From Oscillibacter sp. (GTDB lineage Bacteria > Bacillota > Clostridia > Oscillospirales > Oscillospiraceae): a DNA stretch of 64,000 nucleotides. The translations under genes were made by a program, and so were the position numbers. Below, one piece after another: positions 26,455-33,811 of this stretch (within the stretch, counting starts at the first letter, position 1; each line of letters starts with the position of its first letter). The notes beneath the pieces are model-generated. The model worked only from the letters and a program-made list of their open reading frames with translations. It searched no databases and had not been told where the DNA came from. The stretch covers positions 62,001-126,000 of the forward strand of contig JAFXQV010000021.1 of assembly GCA_017526785.1 (NCBI GenBank), in the 5' to 3' direction.

Positions 26455-26610
26455 GACGCTCCCCTCCTTATATAAAATGGCAGTCTGGCATTTTTAGCAT
26501 TGCCTGTACGCGGAAAAGCCCAAAATGCCAGACCTCATTATGACACATTTATCTGCGCGGGGGAGGTACGCTTCTTTTATCGCTTACCCTACCCTCTTTT
26601 CACAAATTTC

Positions 26611-26649
26611 AAGGGCAAATTCGTGCGATGTCACGAATTTGCCCTTTTT
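26611..26649 (+). terminator. Perfect 15-bp stem hairpin with T tail
   Basis: AAGGGCAAATTCGTG (26611-26625) pairs exactly with CACGAATTTGCCCTT (26632-26646), followed by TTT. No plus-strand gene ends just upstream, so it may be left from a deleted gene or insulate the IS66 remnant. The rest of 26455-26755 holds only the IS66 end and no other recognisable feature. Confidence 0.75.
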
Positions 26650-26755
26650 GGCAGTCTCGGATGGGAAATGGCGTCTTTTTTGTCAACACATGATTTTCCT
26701 CGACTGACGGACATATGATACACAGTCCATAGGACATAGGGGGAGGTGTGCTACT

Positions 26756-26941
26756 GTGGCCGTTGTTCTTGAACAGCAAATTGGAAACGTGACCGTCCGG
26801 ATACACGACGACTACTGCAAGGACAAGACGCCGGAGGATGTACGCAAGATTTTGCGCCGAATCGCGAATTACGTTCAAGCGGAAGTTGCCGCCGCTGAAT
26901 TGAAAAAAAGTCTCAAATCCGGGCAAGAAGATACCGGATAA
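26756..26941 (+). CDS. Small hypothetical protein, 61 aa
   Basis: A GTG-started ORF with GGGGGAGG nine bases upstream. The product begins VAVVLEQQIGNVTVRIHDD, and continues with a basic amphipathic helix around EDVRKILRRIANYVQAEVAA, ending in a charged tail. Good ribosome site and sensible composition support translation. I do not recognise the family. Short proteins of this shape occur in integrated elements. It sits between the IS66 remnant and the broken cotJC. Confidence 0.5.
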   Translation: MAVVLEQQIGNVTVRIHDDYCKDKTPEDVRKILRRIANYVQAEVAAAELKKSLKSGQEDTG

Positions 26942-26981
26942 GACAGAGACACTCCTTGGCAATATGTTCGCGTTAAAACTT

Positions 26982-27194
26982 CTAAGGTACTGGCGCGTAT
27001 TCTTCCGTACCGATATCGGTCAGCAGTCCCTTGAGTTCCGGATATGGCATGGAAAAGCGCTGGCTTAGGTAACGTAAAGAGGCACCCAGTTCGCCGTCCG
27101 CCCCGCCGTACTGTGAAATGATGGCGGCGGCCAGCTTCGGATTGGGGTTTTGAATCCGTACCGGATACTGTAGCTTTTTCTCATAGACAAACAT
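26982..27194 (-). pseudogene. cotJC: cotJC fragment (manganese-catalase-like spore coat protein, N-terminal part)
   Basis: Starts MFVYEKKLQYPVRIQNPNP and runs through IISQYGGADGELGASLRYLS and LLTDIGTEE, the first 65 residues of CotJC, a di-manganese catalase-like protein of the spore coat. The family continues with A-H-L-E-M metal ligands and about 120 further residues; here the frame ends after YAPVP and a stop. The Glu of the first ligand region is present but the active site cannot form. ATG 27194 shares a base with the cotJB stop (TAATG), the usual cotJBC coupling, with GGAGG inside cotJB. Confidence 0.85.
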
Positions 27195-27385
27195 TACTTG
27201 CTCCCTCCTAAGTCCCACGGCCACGGGTCATTGAGCCACGAGAAGCCGTCTTCCGGCGTGAGGTCGGTTTCCAGCAGGGGGCCGTACCGTGCTTGGTACT
27301 TCTCCCGGCCTTCCTTGCCGAGCTGGACGTACGACCAGTAGAGTTGAAGCGCCTCTTGGTCTTGCGCGTGGGTCGTAAGGTACAA
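27194..27385 (-). pseudogene. cotJB: cotJB fragment (spore coat peptide assembly protein, C-terminal part)
   Basis: Residues LYLTTHAQDQEALQLYWSYV, QLGKEGREKYQARYGPLLE and WLNDPWPWDLGG are the C-terminal two thirds of CotJB. The N-terminal helix (normally about 20-25 residues before the LYL-TH segment) is absent: a TAA stop lies three codons upstream in frame and no ATG is available, only TTG. With cotJC also cut, this is a decayed cotJ operon. Intact copies may exist elsewhere in the genome. Confidence 0.8.
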
Positions 27386-27440
27386 TCCAGATTATATCAC
27401 GATATAACTAAATAGAGGAGGAACTACGCCTATGCTCTAT

Positions 27441-27560
27441 GTCAATCCGTGACACCTCCCCCGCGCGGCGGGGGAGGGTGGCGCGTCGCGCCGGGTGGGG
27501 TGGGGGGGGTTCAAGTTTATGACACTCGGTGAAAATTCCTCTATTTTCACCGCACAGGTC
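27441..27560. repeat. Composite palindromic repeat (CCTCCCCC hairpin plus GGTGAAAA/TTTTCACC palindrome)
   Basis: CCTCCCCC (27455-27462) pairs with GGGGGAGG (27470-27477); further on GGTGAAAAT pairs with ATTTTCACC (27528-27551 region), followed by GCACAGG. The first part recurs at 49143-49190 and the second at 28242-28275 and 55681-55730. The stretch 27386-27560 has no gene. Confidence 0.7.
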
Positions 27561-27569
27561 GGAAATGTT

Positions 27570-27957
27570 CCGTATTGCGCATCCCCCCGGGAAACCGCCC
27601 TGTCAACCGGAACCGTGATAATTCCCAGTTCCGATTCCAGACAGCGTTCCCGAATTGCCAAAGCTACGTCTTGCGTTTTTTTCCCACTTCTTTAAGAAAC
27701 GCTTCCGCTGTTTCTTTGGAAGCCTCATTGCGCGCCTGAATAATCCCCTGTTCCAGGCGGTCAAAGCAATCCAGATATCCGTCACGGCTGGATACGTCAA
27801 AGCTTCCAATGGAAACGCCGCTGTCCGTCCGGAACCCATTCCCCGTTCTCGCCCATGACCCGTACCGTCACTTCTATCGTTCCCGGAACCGCTTCCTGTT
27901 TCCCTTCTTCGCTTCCCTCTTGTTTGAAAGCATTCTTGGGAATGTCTTTCCATGCCA
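27570..27957 (-). pseudogene. Frameshifted gene of unknown function
   Basis: ATG 27957, preceded by GGGAG, opens MAWKDIPKNAFKQEGSEEG and stops at 27797. A second frame takes over with sensible protein, GVSIGSFDVSSRDGYLDCF and DRLEQGIIQARNEASKETA, to a stop at 27664. A third frame, joined through a run of seven As near 27675, gives QDVALAIRERCLESELGII and runs into the palindromic repeat. Each segment has normal amino-acid composition, so one gene with two frameshifts is the simplest reading. The family is not recognised. The third frame stays open to 27437, but that part is repeat DNA. Confidence 0.5.
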
Positions 27958-27987
27958 TGTTATCACATCTCCCACCTCTTGATTCTC

Positions 27988-28196
27988 TTAGAGGCCGTAT
28001 TCACAGAAAAATTCCATTTTGGGCGATTAGTTCCGGCGAAAGTTGCGCAAAGCGCGATTTCCGGAGAAAACCGTAGATTGCGTGTCGGCTGGGAAAACGC
28101 CTTGTTCCTGACTTTTTGCGAAATCGTTAAAAATCGCAACTTTTCACGAATAAATAGGCGCAAAATCCCCTCAAAAGTGTGAATACATCCTCTTAG
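27988..28196. mobile_element. MITE-like element, 209 bp
   Basis: The ends form imperfect terminal inverted repeats: CTTAGAGGCCGTATTCACA (27988-28006) and, reading the other strand, CTAAGAGGATGTATTCACA (28178-28196), 16 of 19 identical. The interior is more AT-rich than the surroundings, contains no convincing ORF and has no transposase. Size, ends and lack of coding capacity suggest a miniature inverted-repeat element. A target duplication was not identified. The rest of 27958-28315 has only a short dispersed repeat. Confidence 0.55.
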
Positions 28197-28241
28197 CCTC
28201 TATTATGACACCAGTCTCTCCCCAGCGTAACCCTTTTGCGC

Positions 28242-28275
28242 TCTTTCACCGCACAGGTCGAAAATTTTCCACTGT
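28242..28275. repeat. Copy of the TTTCACCGCACAGG dispersed repeat
   Basis: CTTTCACCGCACAGGTCG followed by AAAATTTTCC matches the right half of the repeat at 27541-27570, including the sequence beyond the palindrome. Only half of the palindrome is kept. Confidence 0.6.
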
Positions 28276-28315
28276 CCAGCATCTTATGGTATCCGTTGAG
28301 AATCCCGTGATTCCG

Positions 28316-30784
28316 TTACGCGCCGCCTGACTTTACGTTGATAACCTGCTTCTCCGGCATAGGCCAGTCCCCGTAATGCTTCGTCATCCATTCGGCGGTA
28401 TACGTTCCGCTTTTGTTAAGCTGACTGATAGTCTGAAACAGATACTTGCCGCCATAATACTGTGTCAGCGTTGGGTCATACGGCACCGCGCCACTTGTAC
28501 AGGGGGCATAGGGGACATAATCCGTGAGTAAAGTATCAAACGCCTTTACGTTGGCAGGAGAACCATCCTCGCAAAATCCCACGTTGGGAAGTCCCGCGTT
28601 GATGATAGACAGATAGCGGTTGTCGTCATTCGGAAATTTCGTCGACTTCGACACCCTACCCGCGAACGCACCCTTATAGCTGGAACTTTCGCCCGTTATA
28701 TAACCAGTGACGTAACAATTTTGGATTGTGCCGTCTGTTGCCTTTCCAATAAGTCCGCCCGCAGTTTTGCCTCCGTCCACACTGGTTGTCGCGTAGCAGT
28801 TTTTCACGGTCAAACTCCCTGCACTACTCCCGATAAGGCCTCCGGCGTTCTCTTTAGCGGTAACGTTGTTGTTGCCCTTATCGTACTCCACGCCGATTGC
28901 CTTGTCCTCGGCATCTTTTTTTGTGATTACATGCCCTCCGGCGTAACTGTCCATAACTCTGGCGGAGGCTCCCCCGCTGACGGTGCCAATCAGTCCCCCG
29001 GCGTCGCCGTTACTCGATGTGACGTACACCGCCGCCGCGCTCTGCTCAATGGTACAGACACCCGGTGTTTCTCCGGCCGGAATTGCTCCAAGCACTATCT
29101 CACCAATGAGACCGCCAGTAGAAGATTTTCCCTGTACGGTTTTCTTTTCATCAGGTAAGTTAGGGGAGATATCGGGGGTATCATGATGTACCAACACACC
29201 TTGCACTTTGGAATTATCTTGCAAGATTTCCAAGACGCCGGCAAGTGCTCCCGCGTTGCCGCCGCTTGACTTGACATCGAAATTCACGAGTTCCAAGTCT
29301 GTCACGGTGGAACTGTGTCCCAGCGTCGCAAACAGTCCGGCGTTTCCGGATACGTTGATTTTTACATTGCTGATTGTATGACCGTTGCCGTTGTATGTGA
29401 TTTGCTTGTCATATTCAATTGTTCCATCATCTTTAATTTTTCCGCCGTTTGTGACGGGAAAATATTCACCGGGTTGTGTATGGGTATTGCCATAATAAAC
29501 GGATACATTGCCCGACATAAACTTGTCCCAGTCCATATCACTTGTCTGGTTCGCCTGCGTAATATGGACATTGTCAGGGTCGAAGTTAATATGGGAAACA
29601 GCGGAATCCAGATTTTCCAAGTGGCGGAAATTGGCAATGTCCGCAGTAGAGCCGTTTACCGAGGCAAACAAACTGTTGGTTTCAGCATTGGCACTGGTTG
29701 CGATATTCGTCAGTTCCGTGTTGTTATAAGACACCGCCCGGATGATAATGTCCTCACCGGGAAACAATCCCGCGTCCGCTATGATTTTGTGAAAGCGGGT
29801 GCCGTCCTGCGTCACGTCGTCGAGAATCACGCGGTAAGTCTTCGGGTAAAATTGGTCATCAGGTATTATATAATCCTTTTCCGAGGTGAAACCAGCCTTG
29901 GTTATGAGTTCAATAGGGAGACTGTTCCCACTCTGTTGCCCGGTAATTTCAAGGCGCAATCTTGCGTTTCCATACCACTCTAACGTTTTCGGGTTTTCTC
30001 CGTCCACATAATTCGGGTTTGTGACCTCCACATACAACTGTTCCGCGTTGACTACCTTGACCGTGGGGGGCGACAACGGCGCGCCCTTTGACACGGGTGT
30101 CGGTATCTCTCCGCCCGACTGTACCGAGAACCATTCCGGGTCCACGCCGTACCATCCAATAACGGCAGTACCCAGATATTGTCCACGCGCCCCCTTTTGA
30201 GCAGAGCCACTATAGCCCCATAGTGTATCATATATGTTTCTGCCCTCATCTTCCTTTGGCGGTGTTGCTTCATCCAGAGTGAATGTATGCGCAAATTTCC
30301 TGTTTTTAACGTCTCCTTCTGCTGTTTCCTCCGCTACCGCGTAAAACACATCCAGCACAAGGGCGGGGTCTTTCTGATACCGGATAACATAACTACCGTC
30401 CACTGTCCGGACTGTCTCATCTACAGAGGCGAAAGGCAACATCAGATTCAGCATATTCAGTGAATCGCGGTCAGTGTTAGTGTCTGGTTTCACGACATAA
30501 TAGTATATAGCTGGCTCGGTGGGCGTTCCTTTCTGATACGTTTTGCCCCAATCGGAATCGGATTTGGGGTCAATGCCCATGAAGCCTTGACTTTCGGCCA
30601 TGGTCAGGTGATTTTGCGCGGCGACGAAAATCTCACGGGCAATCCCGTCAAGTTCCACCTGCGTGAGCGTACGCTGATAGTGTACGACATTGACCGCCAC
30701 CACGGCCGACAGTATGCCGATAACAGCCACTGCCAGCATCAGTTCCAGCAGTGTAAATCCTCCCGTGTTTCTGCGTGTTTTCAT
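28316..30784 (-). CDS. Large type IV prepilin-like protein with GLUG repeats
   Basis: An 822-residue protein with a prepilin signal: basic leader, then GGFTLLELMLAVAVIGILSA, with the cleavage Gly and Glu+5. The body carries beta-rich sequence, and from about residue 470 several GLUG-type repeats (AGGLIGSSAG, AGGLIGKATDGTIQNCYVTG, GGLIGTVSGGASARV). GLUG motifs occur in surface adhesins. Normal pilins are 120-200 residues, so this resembles a minor or tip pilin fused to an adhesin. ATG 30784 has GAGG eight bases before it; a GTG three codons upstream is less likely. It is the last gene of a four-gene pilin operon. No assembly ATPase or peptidase gene is in the window. Confidence 0.85.
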   Translation of the reverse strand: MKTRRNTGGFTLLELMLAVAVIGILSAVVAVNVVHYQRTLTQVELDGIAREIFVAAQNHLTMAESQGFMGIDPKSDSDWGKTYQKGTPTEPAIYYYVVKPDTNTDRDSLNMLNLMLPFASVDETVRTVDGSYVIRYQKDPALVLDVFYAVAEETAEGDVKNRKFAHTFTLDEATPPKEDEGRNIYDTLWGYSGSAQKGARGQYLGTAVIGWYGVDPEWFSVQSGGEIPTPVSKGAPLSPPTVKVVNAEQLYVEVTNPNYVDGENPKTLEWYGNARLRLEITGQQSGNSLPIELITKAGFTSEKDYIIPDDQFYPKTYRVILDDVTQDGTRFHKIIADAGLFPGEDIIIRAVSYNNTELTNIATSANAETNSLFASVNGSTADIANFRHLENLDSAVSHINFDPDNVHITQANQTSDMDWDKFMSGNVSVYYGNTHTQPGEYFPVTNGGKIKDDGTIEYDKQITYNGNGHTISNVKINVSGNAGLFATLGHSSTVTDLELVNFDVKSSGGNAGALAGVLEILQDNSKVQGVLVHHDTPDISPNLPDEKKTVQGKSSTGGLIGEIVLGAIPAGETPGVCTIEQSAAAVYVTSSNGDAGGLIGTVSGGASARVMDSYAGGHVITKKDAEDKAIGVEYDKGNNNVTAKENAGGLIGSSAGSLTVKNCYATTSVDGGKTAGGLIGKATDGTIQNCYVTGYITGESSSYKGAFAGRVSKSTKFPNDDNRYLSIINAGLPNVGFCEDGSPANVKAFDTLLTDYVPYAPCTSGAVPYDPTLTQYYGGKYLFQTISQLNKSGTYTAEWMTKHYGDWPMPEKQVINVKSGGA

Positions 30785-30811
30785 AGTATCCACCTCGATA
30801 CTGCTTGTGCG

Positions 30812-31354
30812 TTACGGGTTGAGCGTGTGAATGATAAAATCATCGTCCAGTTTTGCGAGTACCTCGCCATTTTTTGACACTTGTAAGCCCTTAATTGTGA
30901 AAAAGCCATTATCTTTATTATAGTCGATTGTACTATAGAACGAGATAAATTCGCTCTTTTCACTTGGTGCCAGATGTTGCGTAGTTTTCTGTGGCTTATC
31001 GGTGTCAATAGTCATACCAAGATACTGCTCAATCTGTATTCCCTTATCACTGTTACTGATTTGATAATAGCCAATTTGAGGGTCAAGATACACTTTTTTA
31101 TCCCCAATTGTGACTTCGGAAGCGACGCACAGCCTGCCCCGTAAGGCAATCATGGTTGTGTTGAGGTACGTTTCGGCGTTGGCGGTGTCGACGGCTCTTT
31201 GATAGGTTCGTATCACGACGGGGATACCCTCCGCCGCCATGCCCGTCATAAGCGCGAGTATCAGCATAGTCAGCATGAGTTCCGCGAAAGTGAAGCCGCC
31301 GGACGTGTGCAGTTTCGCTTTCACGCGCTTATGGATTGTTGTTTTGTATTCCAT
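30812..31354 (-). CDS. Type IV prepilin-like protein
   Basis: A 180-residue protein with GGFTFAELMLTMLILALMTG: prepilin cleavage after Gly and Glu+5, then a hydrophobic helix. The globular part contains QRAVDTANAETYLNTTMIAL and RGRLCVASEV. Its start overlaps the upstream pilin gene by 26 bases, implying coupled translation. Probably a minor pilin or pseudopilin assembled with the other three operon products. No exact subfamily can be named. Confidence 0.8.
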   Translation of the reverse strand: MEYKTTIHKRVKAKLHTSGGFTFAELMLTMLILALMTGMAAEGIPVVIRTYQRAVDTANAETYLNTTMIALRGRLCVASEVTIGDKKVYLDPQIGYYQISNSDKGIQIEQYLGMTIDTDKPQKTTQHLAPSEKSEFISFYSTIDYNKDNGFFTIKGLQVSKNGEVLAKLDDDFIIHTLNP

Positions 31355-31664
31355 AAGAAATCACCGGCTCTCTACCGTCATAATTAGTGACGTACAGTGT
31401 CACGTCTGTATTGTCTATCAGTGTCGCGCCGCCGCTTTCGATGGAAATGCTTCCGGACACTGTCGGTATGCCGCCACCGCTTCGAGTCTCTAAAAGCGTA
31501 TTTAGTTTATTGACACCAGCGTTCCAGCCGCGTCCGGTCTCTGTGAGATTCACGGCGGGGGAAAGCATTTGGGCGAACATTATCAGGGAAATGGCGGAAA
31601 TCAGCAGTGCAACAAGTGTTTCGACCAGAGTTTCCCCGCGCCCGGTTTTCAGTCTGGACAGCAT
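31329..31664 (-). CDS. Small prepilin-like protein
   Basis: A 111-residue protein beginning MLSRLKTGRGETLVETLVAL: prepilin-type motif with Glu at +1 and +5, then a hydrophobic helix to about residue 40 and a short beta-rich domain. AAGGAGG is seven bases before ATG 31664. It resembles minor pseudopilins of the PilV/PulI type in size and E-T-L-V-E start. The upstream gene ends 10 bases before it starts. Confidence 0.75.
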   Translation of the reverse strand: MLSRLKTGRGETLVETLVALLISAISLIMFAQMLSPAVNLTETGRGWNAGVNKLNTLLETRSGGGIPTVSGSISIESGGATLIDNTDVTLYVTNYDGREPVISYGIQNNNP

Positions 31665-31674
31665 ACGCGCCTCC

Positions 31675-32373
31675 TTAATAACTGGCGTAACTGATGGTGG
31701 CAATCTGCCACTTGACATAGTAAGTGGTGTTTTGATTTTCTTCAGTTTTGAGTACGGACGCATTATATTTTACATTCAAACTGAATGTTTTGCTTTCGGT
31801 TTTCACTTCCGGCGGGTCTTCCGGGTCTTCTCTTTGTATGGCACTTTTGACGATAAAGTTCAGGGTTCCGGGACTTTCCCGGGATATCTCCACAGTGGCG
31901 TTTAGTCCGCTGGTATCCACAGTAGCACTCACTGAAACGGTATATATTCTGGGATTGGATTCTTGAAACAGCCATGTATCGGCGGTTCCCTGCAGCGTAG
32001 CCTCATCGTATTGCGCCGCGAGTTCGTCCTTTAAGAAGTACAGGGACTGGTCTATGACAAATTTTTCTTCGGTGTGTGCGTGGTTACGTGCTATCCAACT
32101 GTCGCCGTGTTTTATCATTACATCGACAGTATCGCCCGTGACCGTGACGCGGACGGACTTCCCGTCGAACGTTTCGCGGAGGAGTTCGGCGGCGGAGGTG
32201 ACGCTGAAATAGCGCTGGTCGAGTTTGGCGCGTTCGCTGATTGTGCCGGAGGTAGCGGTGCCGGCCGTCAGTGCGACGCTTCCCGCCACCGCGCACACCA
32301 GAAACAGCAACAGCGACAGTAAGAGCGTCACCCCCTGGTTGGAGCGGAGTTTTCGTTTGATTTGGTCTTTCAC
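31675..32373 (-). CDS. Pilus-associated membrane protein (PilX-like)
   Basis: A 232-residue protein with a short basic leader and NQGVTLLLSLLLFLVCAVAGS as single hydrophobic helix. It resembles pilin-like PilX/GspK-type proteins, but Glu+5 is replaced by Leu, as in GspK-class tip pseudopilins. The rest is soluble and beta-rich. It is the first gene of the operon, close behind a near-consensus promoter. It may cap or initiate the pilus. Confidence 0.7.
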   Translation of the reverse strand: MKDQIKRKLRSNQGVTLLLSLLLFLVCAVAGSVALTAGTATSGTISERAKLDQRYFSVTSAAELLRETFDGKSVRVTVTGDTVDVMIKHGDSWIARNHAHTEEKFVIDQSLYFLKDELAAQYDEATLQGTADTWLFQESNPRIYTVSVSATVDTSGLNATVEISRESPGTLNFIVKSAIQREDPEDPPEVKTESKTFSLNVKYNASVLKTEENQNTTYYVKWQIATISYASY

Positions 32374-32480
32374 GGCGTTCTCCTTTCCCCGTGGGCGTTC
32401 GCAAGGGTTCCGGATATAAAAAAGACAGTTTCCCGCCTTCCTGAGCTGTACACGGCGCGGGTAAAACTATACTTTTTCCG

Positions 32481-32509
32481 ATTATAGCAAAACAAGGCGC
32501 GTTTTTCAA
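32481..32509 (-). promoter_or_regulatory. SigA-type promoter of the pilin operon
   Basis: Minus-strand TTGAAA (32504-32509), a 17-base spacer and perfect TATAAT (32481-32486), about 105 bases upstream of the first pilin gene. Confidence 0.8.
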
Positions 32510-32612
32510 GAAAAAACGAGAAAATTTTTTATTTGTTTACAATTTATTCAAATATTCCGGCTGGTGATTTATCGCAAGCAAGGGACGTTTTCAGAAAATT
32601 ACGCCGCCGCAC

Positions 32613-32641
32613 TTGTCAGCGCGGCGGAAATCCGTTATAAT
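32613..32641 (+). promoter_or_regulatory. SigA-type promoter of the YfcE-like gene
   Basis: TTGTCA (32613-32618), a 17-base spacer and perfect TATAAT (32636-32641), 31 bases before the ATG at 32673. The region between the divergent promoters (32510-32612) is AT-rich with no other feature. Confidence 0.78.
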
Positions 32642-32672
32642 GCTCCAAACAGCGGAAAGGAATGGTCAAGGC

Positions 32673-33161
32673 ATGAAAATACTGGTGCTGTCGGATTCCC
32701 ACGGGGACGCGAAAGCGGCCTGTCTGGCGGTCGAGAAGGAACAACCCCGCATGATTTTCTTTTTAGGCGACGGCTGGCGGGATTCTGACGTGATAATGGA
32801 ACAGTTTCCCGACATCCCCCTGTTTCGCGTACCCGGGAACTGCGACTACTTCCAGTCCCAGCAGAACGCCCCCGAACAGTTGATAGCGGTGGAGGGGTTC
32901 CGGATTCTGATTTGCCACGGGCATACATACGGCGTCAAGCAGGGGATGTGGGAGGCCGAGGAGGCCGCCAAGCGCGAACGGCTCGACGCGTTCCTGTTCG
33001 GCCACACCCACACCCCGGAGTGTCGACGGCGCGGAAAGACGCTGTATTTCAATCCGGGCAGTATCGGGATGAACTTCCCCCCGGCGTACGGCGTGCTGAA
33101 CGCCGAACGCGGAAAACCGCTCGACGGGCGGATTTACCGCCTGAAAGGGGTTCAGGCGTAG
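32673..33161 (+). CDS. YfcE/MJ0936-type metallophosphoesterase
   Basis: A 162-residue calcineurin-like phosphodiesterase with the full metal-binding set: LSDSHGD, FFLGDGWRDSD, VPGNCDY, ICHGHTYG and LFGHTHTP. Members of this family hydrolyse phosphodiesters with Mn2+; the natural substrate is usually unknown. Start ATG 32673 fits the SDSHG motif near the N-terminus seen across the family. It converges with the DJ-1-like gene and their ends overlap by ten bases. Confidence 0.92.
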   Translation: MKILVLSDSHGDAKAACLAVEKEQPRMIFFLGDGWRDSDVIMEQFPDIPLFRVPGNCDYFQSQQNAPEQLIAVEGFRILICHGHTYGVKQGMWEAEEAAKRERLDAFLFGHTHTPECRRRGKTLYFNPGSIGMNFPPAYGVLNAERGKPLDGRIYRLKGVQA

Positions 33162-33700
33162 ACGATTTTCCGTGCCAGTTCGTCGGCGGTCTCGCGGTCT
33201 TTGCAATAGGCCACAATCGCCAGCGCGAACGGAATCGCGGTGCCGACACCGCGGCTTGTGATGATGTGGCCGTCCGGCACAACGGCGTCCGGACGGAACG
33301 CCGCGCCCGTCAGTTGCGCCTCCATGCCGGGGTAGCAGGTGGCGGCACGGCCGTCAAGCACGCCGCAGTCGGCCAGCACCGTGGGCGCGGCGCAGATAGC
33401 CGCGACGAGTTTCTTTTCCCGGTCGAAGGCCTGTACCGCGTCGCGGACGTACGGATTTTGTTTCAGTTTGAGCGTCCCGGGCATGCCGCCCGGCAGGATG
33501 ATTCCGGCGTAAGCGTTCCAGTCGGCGGCGTCGGCCGTGGTATCGGCCTCGAAGGCGATACCGTGGCTTCCGGTCACGCGGCGGTCTGTGCCAATGGAGA
33601 CCATGTCCACGGGGATTTCCACGCGCCGCAGTAAGTCGACGACCGTCAAGCCCTCGATTTCCTCGCAGCCGTCCGCCATGCAGATTGCAAGTTTGTCCAT
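33152..33700 (-). CDS. DJ-1/PfpI family protein
   Basis: A 182-residue single-domain protein. The reactive Cys is in LVAAICAAPTVLADCGVLDG, the conserved Glu in DGCEEIEG near the N-terminus, and PGGMPGT forms the nearby loop. It matches the ThiJ/YajL-like 'DJ-1 family' subgroup of clostridia. Proposed activities in the superfamily include deglycase, glyoxalase III and chaperone functions; none can be chosen here. AGGAGGGGC stands before the ATG. Confidence 0.9.
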   Translation of the reverse strand: MDKLAICMADGCEEIEGLTVVDLLRRVEIPVDMVSIGTDRRVTGSHGIAFEADTTADAADWNAYAGIILPGGMPGTLKLKQNPYVRDAVQAFDREKKLVAAICAAPTVLADCGVLDGRAATCYPGMEAQLTGAAFRPDAVVPDGHIITSRGVGTAIPFALAIVAYCKDRETADELARKIVYA

Positions 33701-33729
33701 GTGCGCCCCTCCTCTGTGAGTGTGAGGCC

Positions 33730-33758
33730 ATTATAGCGCGGCCGCCCCGCTTTTGCAA
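33730..33758 (-). promoter_or_regulatory. SigA-type promoter of the DJ-1-like gene
   Basis: Minus-strand TTGCAA (33753-33758), a 17-base GC-rich spacer and perfect TATAAT (33730-33735). Confidence 0.75.
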
Positions 33759-33775
33759 GACCGGGGATATATAAT

Positions 33776-33809
33776 AAAAAGCAGTACGCCCCTCTGTCGG
33801 GGGCGTACT
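33776..33809 (-). terminator. Rho-independent terminator of the SLH gene
   Basis: On the minus strand AGTACGCCCC pairs with GGGGCGTACT (33783-33792 and 33800-33809), followed by GCTTTTTATT, immediately after the SLH gene stop. Confidence 0.88.
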
Positions 33810-33811
33810 TT

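Larger units (their letters stand above)
26029..26587. mobile_element. Internally deleted IS66-family element, 559 bp
   Basis: The ends are inverted repeats: GTAAGCGATAAA at 26029-26040 and its exact complement at 26576-26587, with weaker similarity continuing inward (GCGGTACGG against GCGTACC). IS66 elements begin with GTAAGCG. Inside, on the minus strand, are the start of the IS66 accessory gene tnpA and, in another frame, the last 38 codons of the IS66 transposase tnpC. About 2 kb that should separate them (end of tnpA, tnpB, most of tnpC) is missing. The flanking eight bases on each side do not match, so no target duplication is seen. The element could move only if a full IS66 copy supplied the proteins. 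Confidence 0.85.

Noticed and set aside
26588-26600. Eight-base target duplication flanking the IS66 derivative
   Set aside because: Left flank ACCCTTTC and right flank CCTACCCT do not match, so no duplication is claimed.
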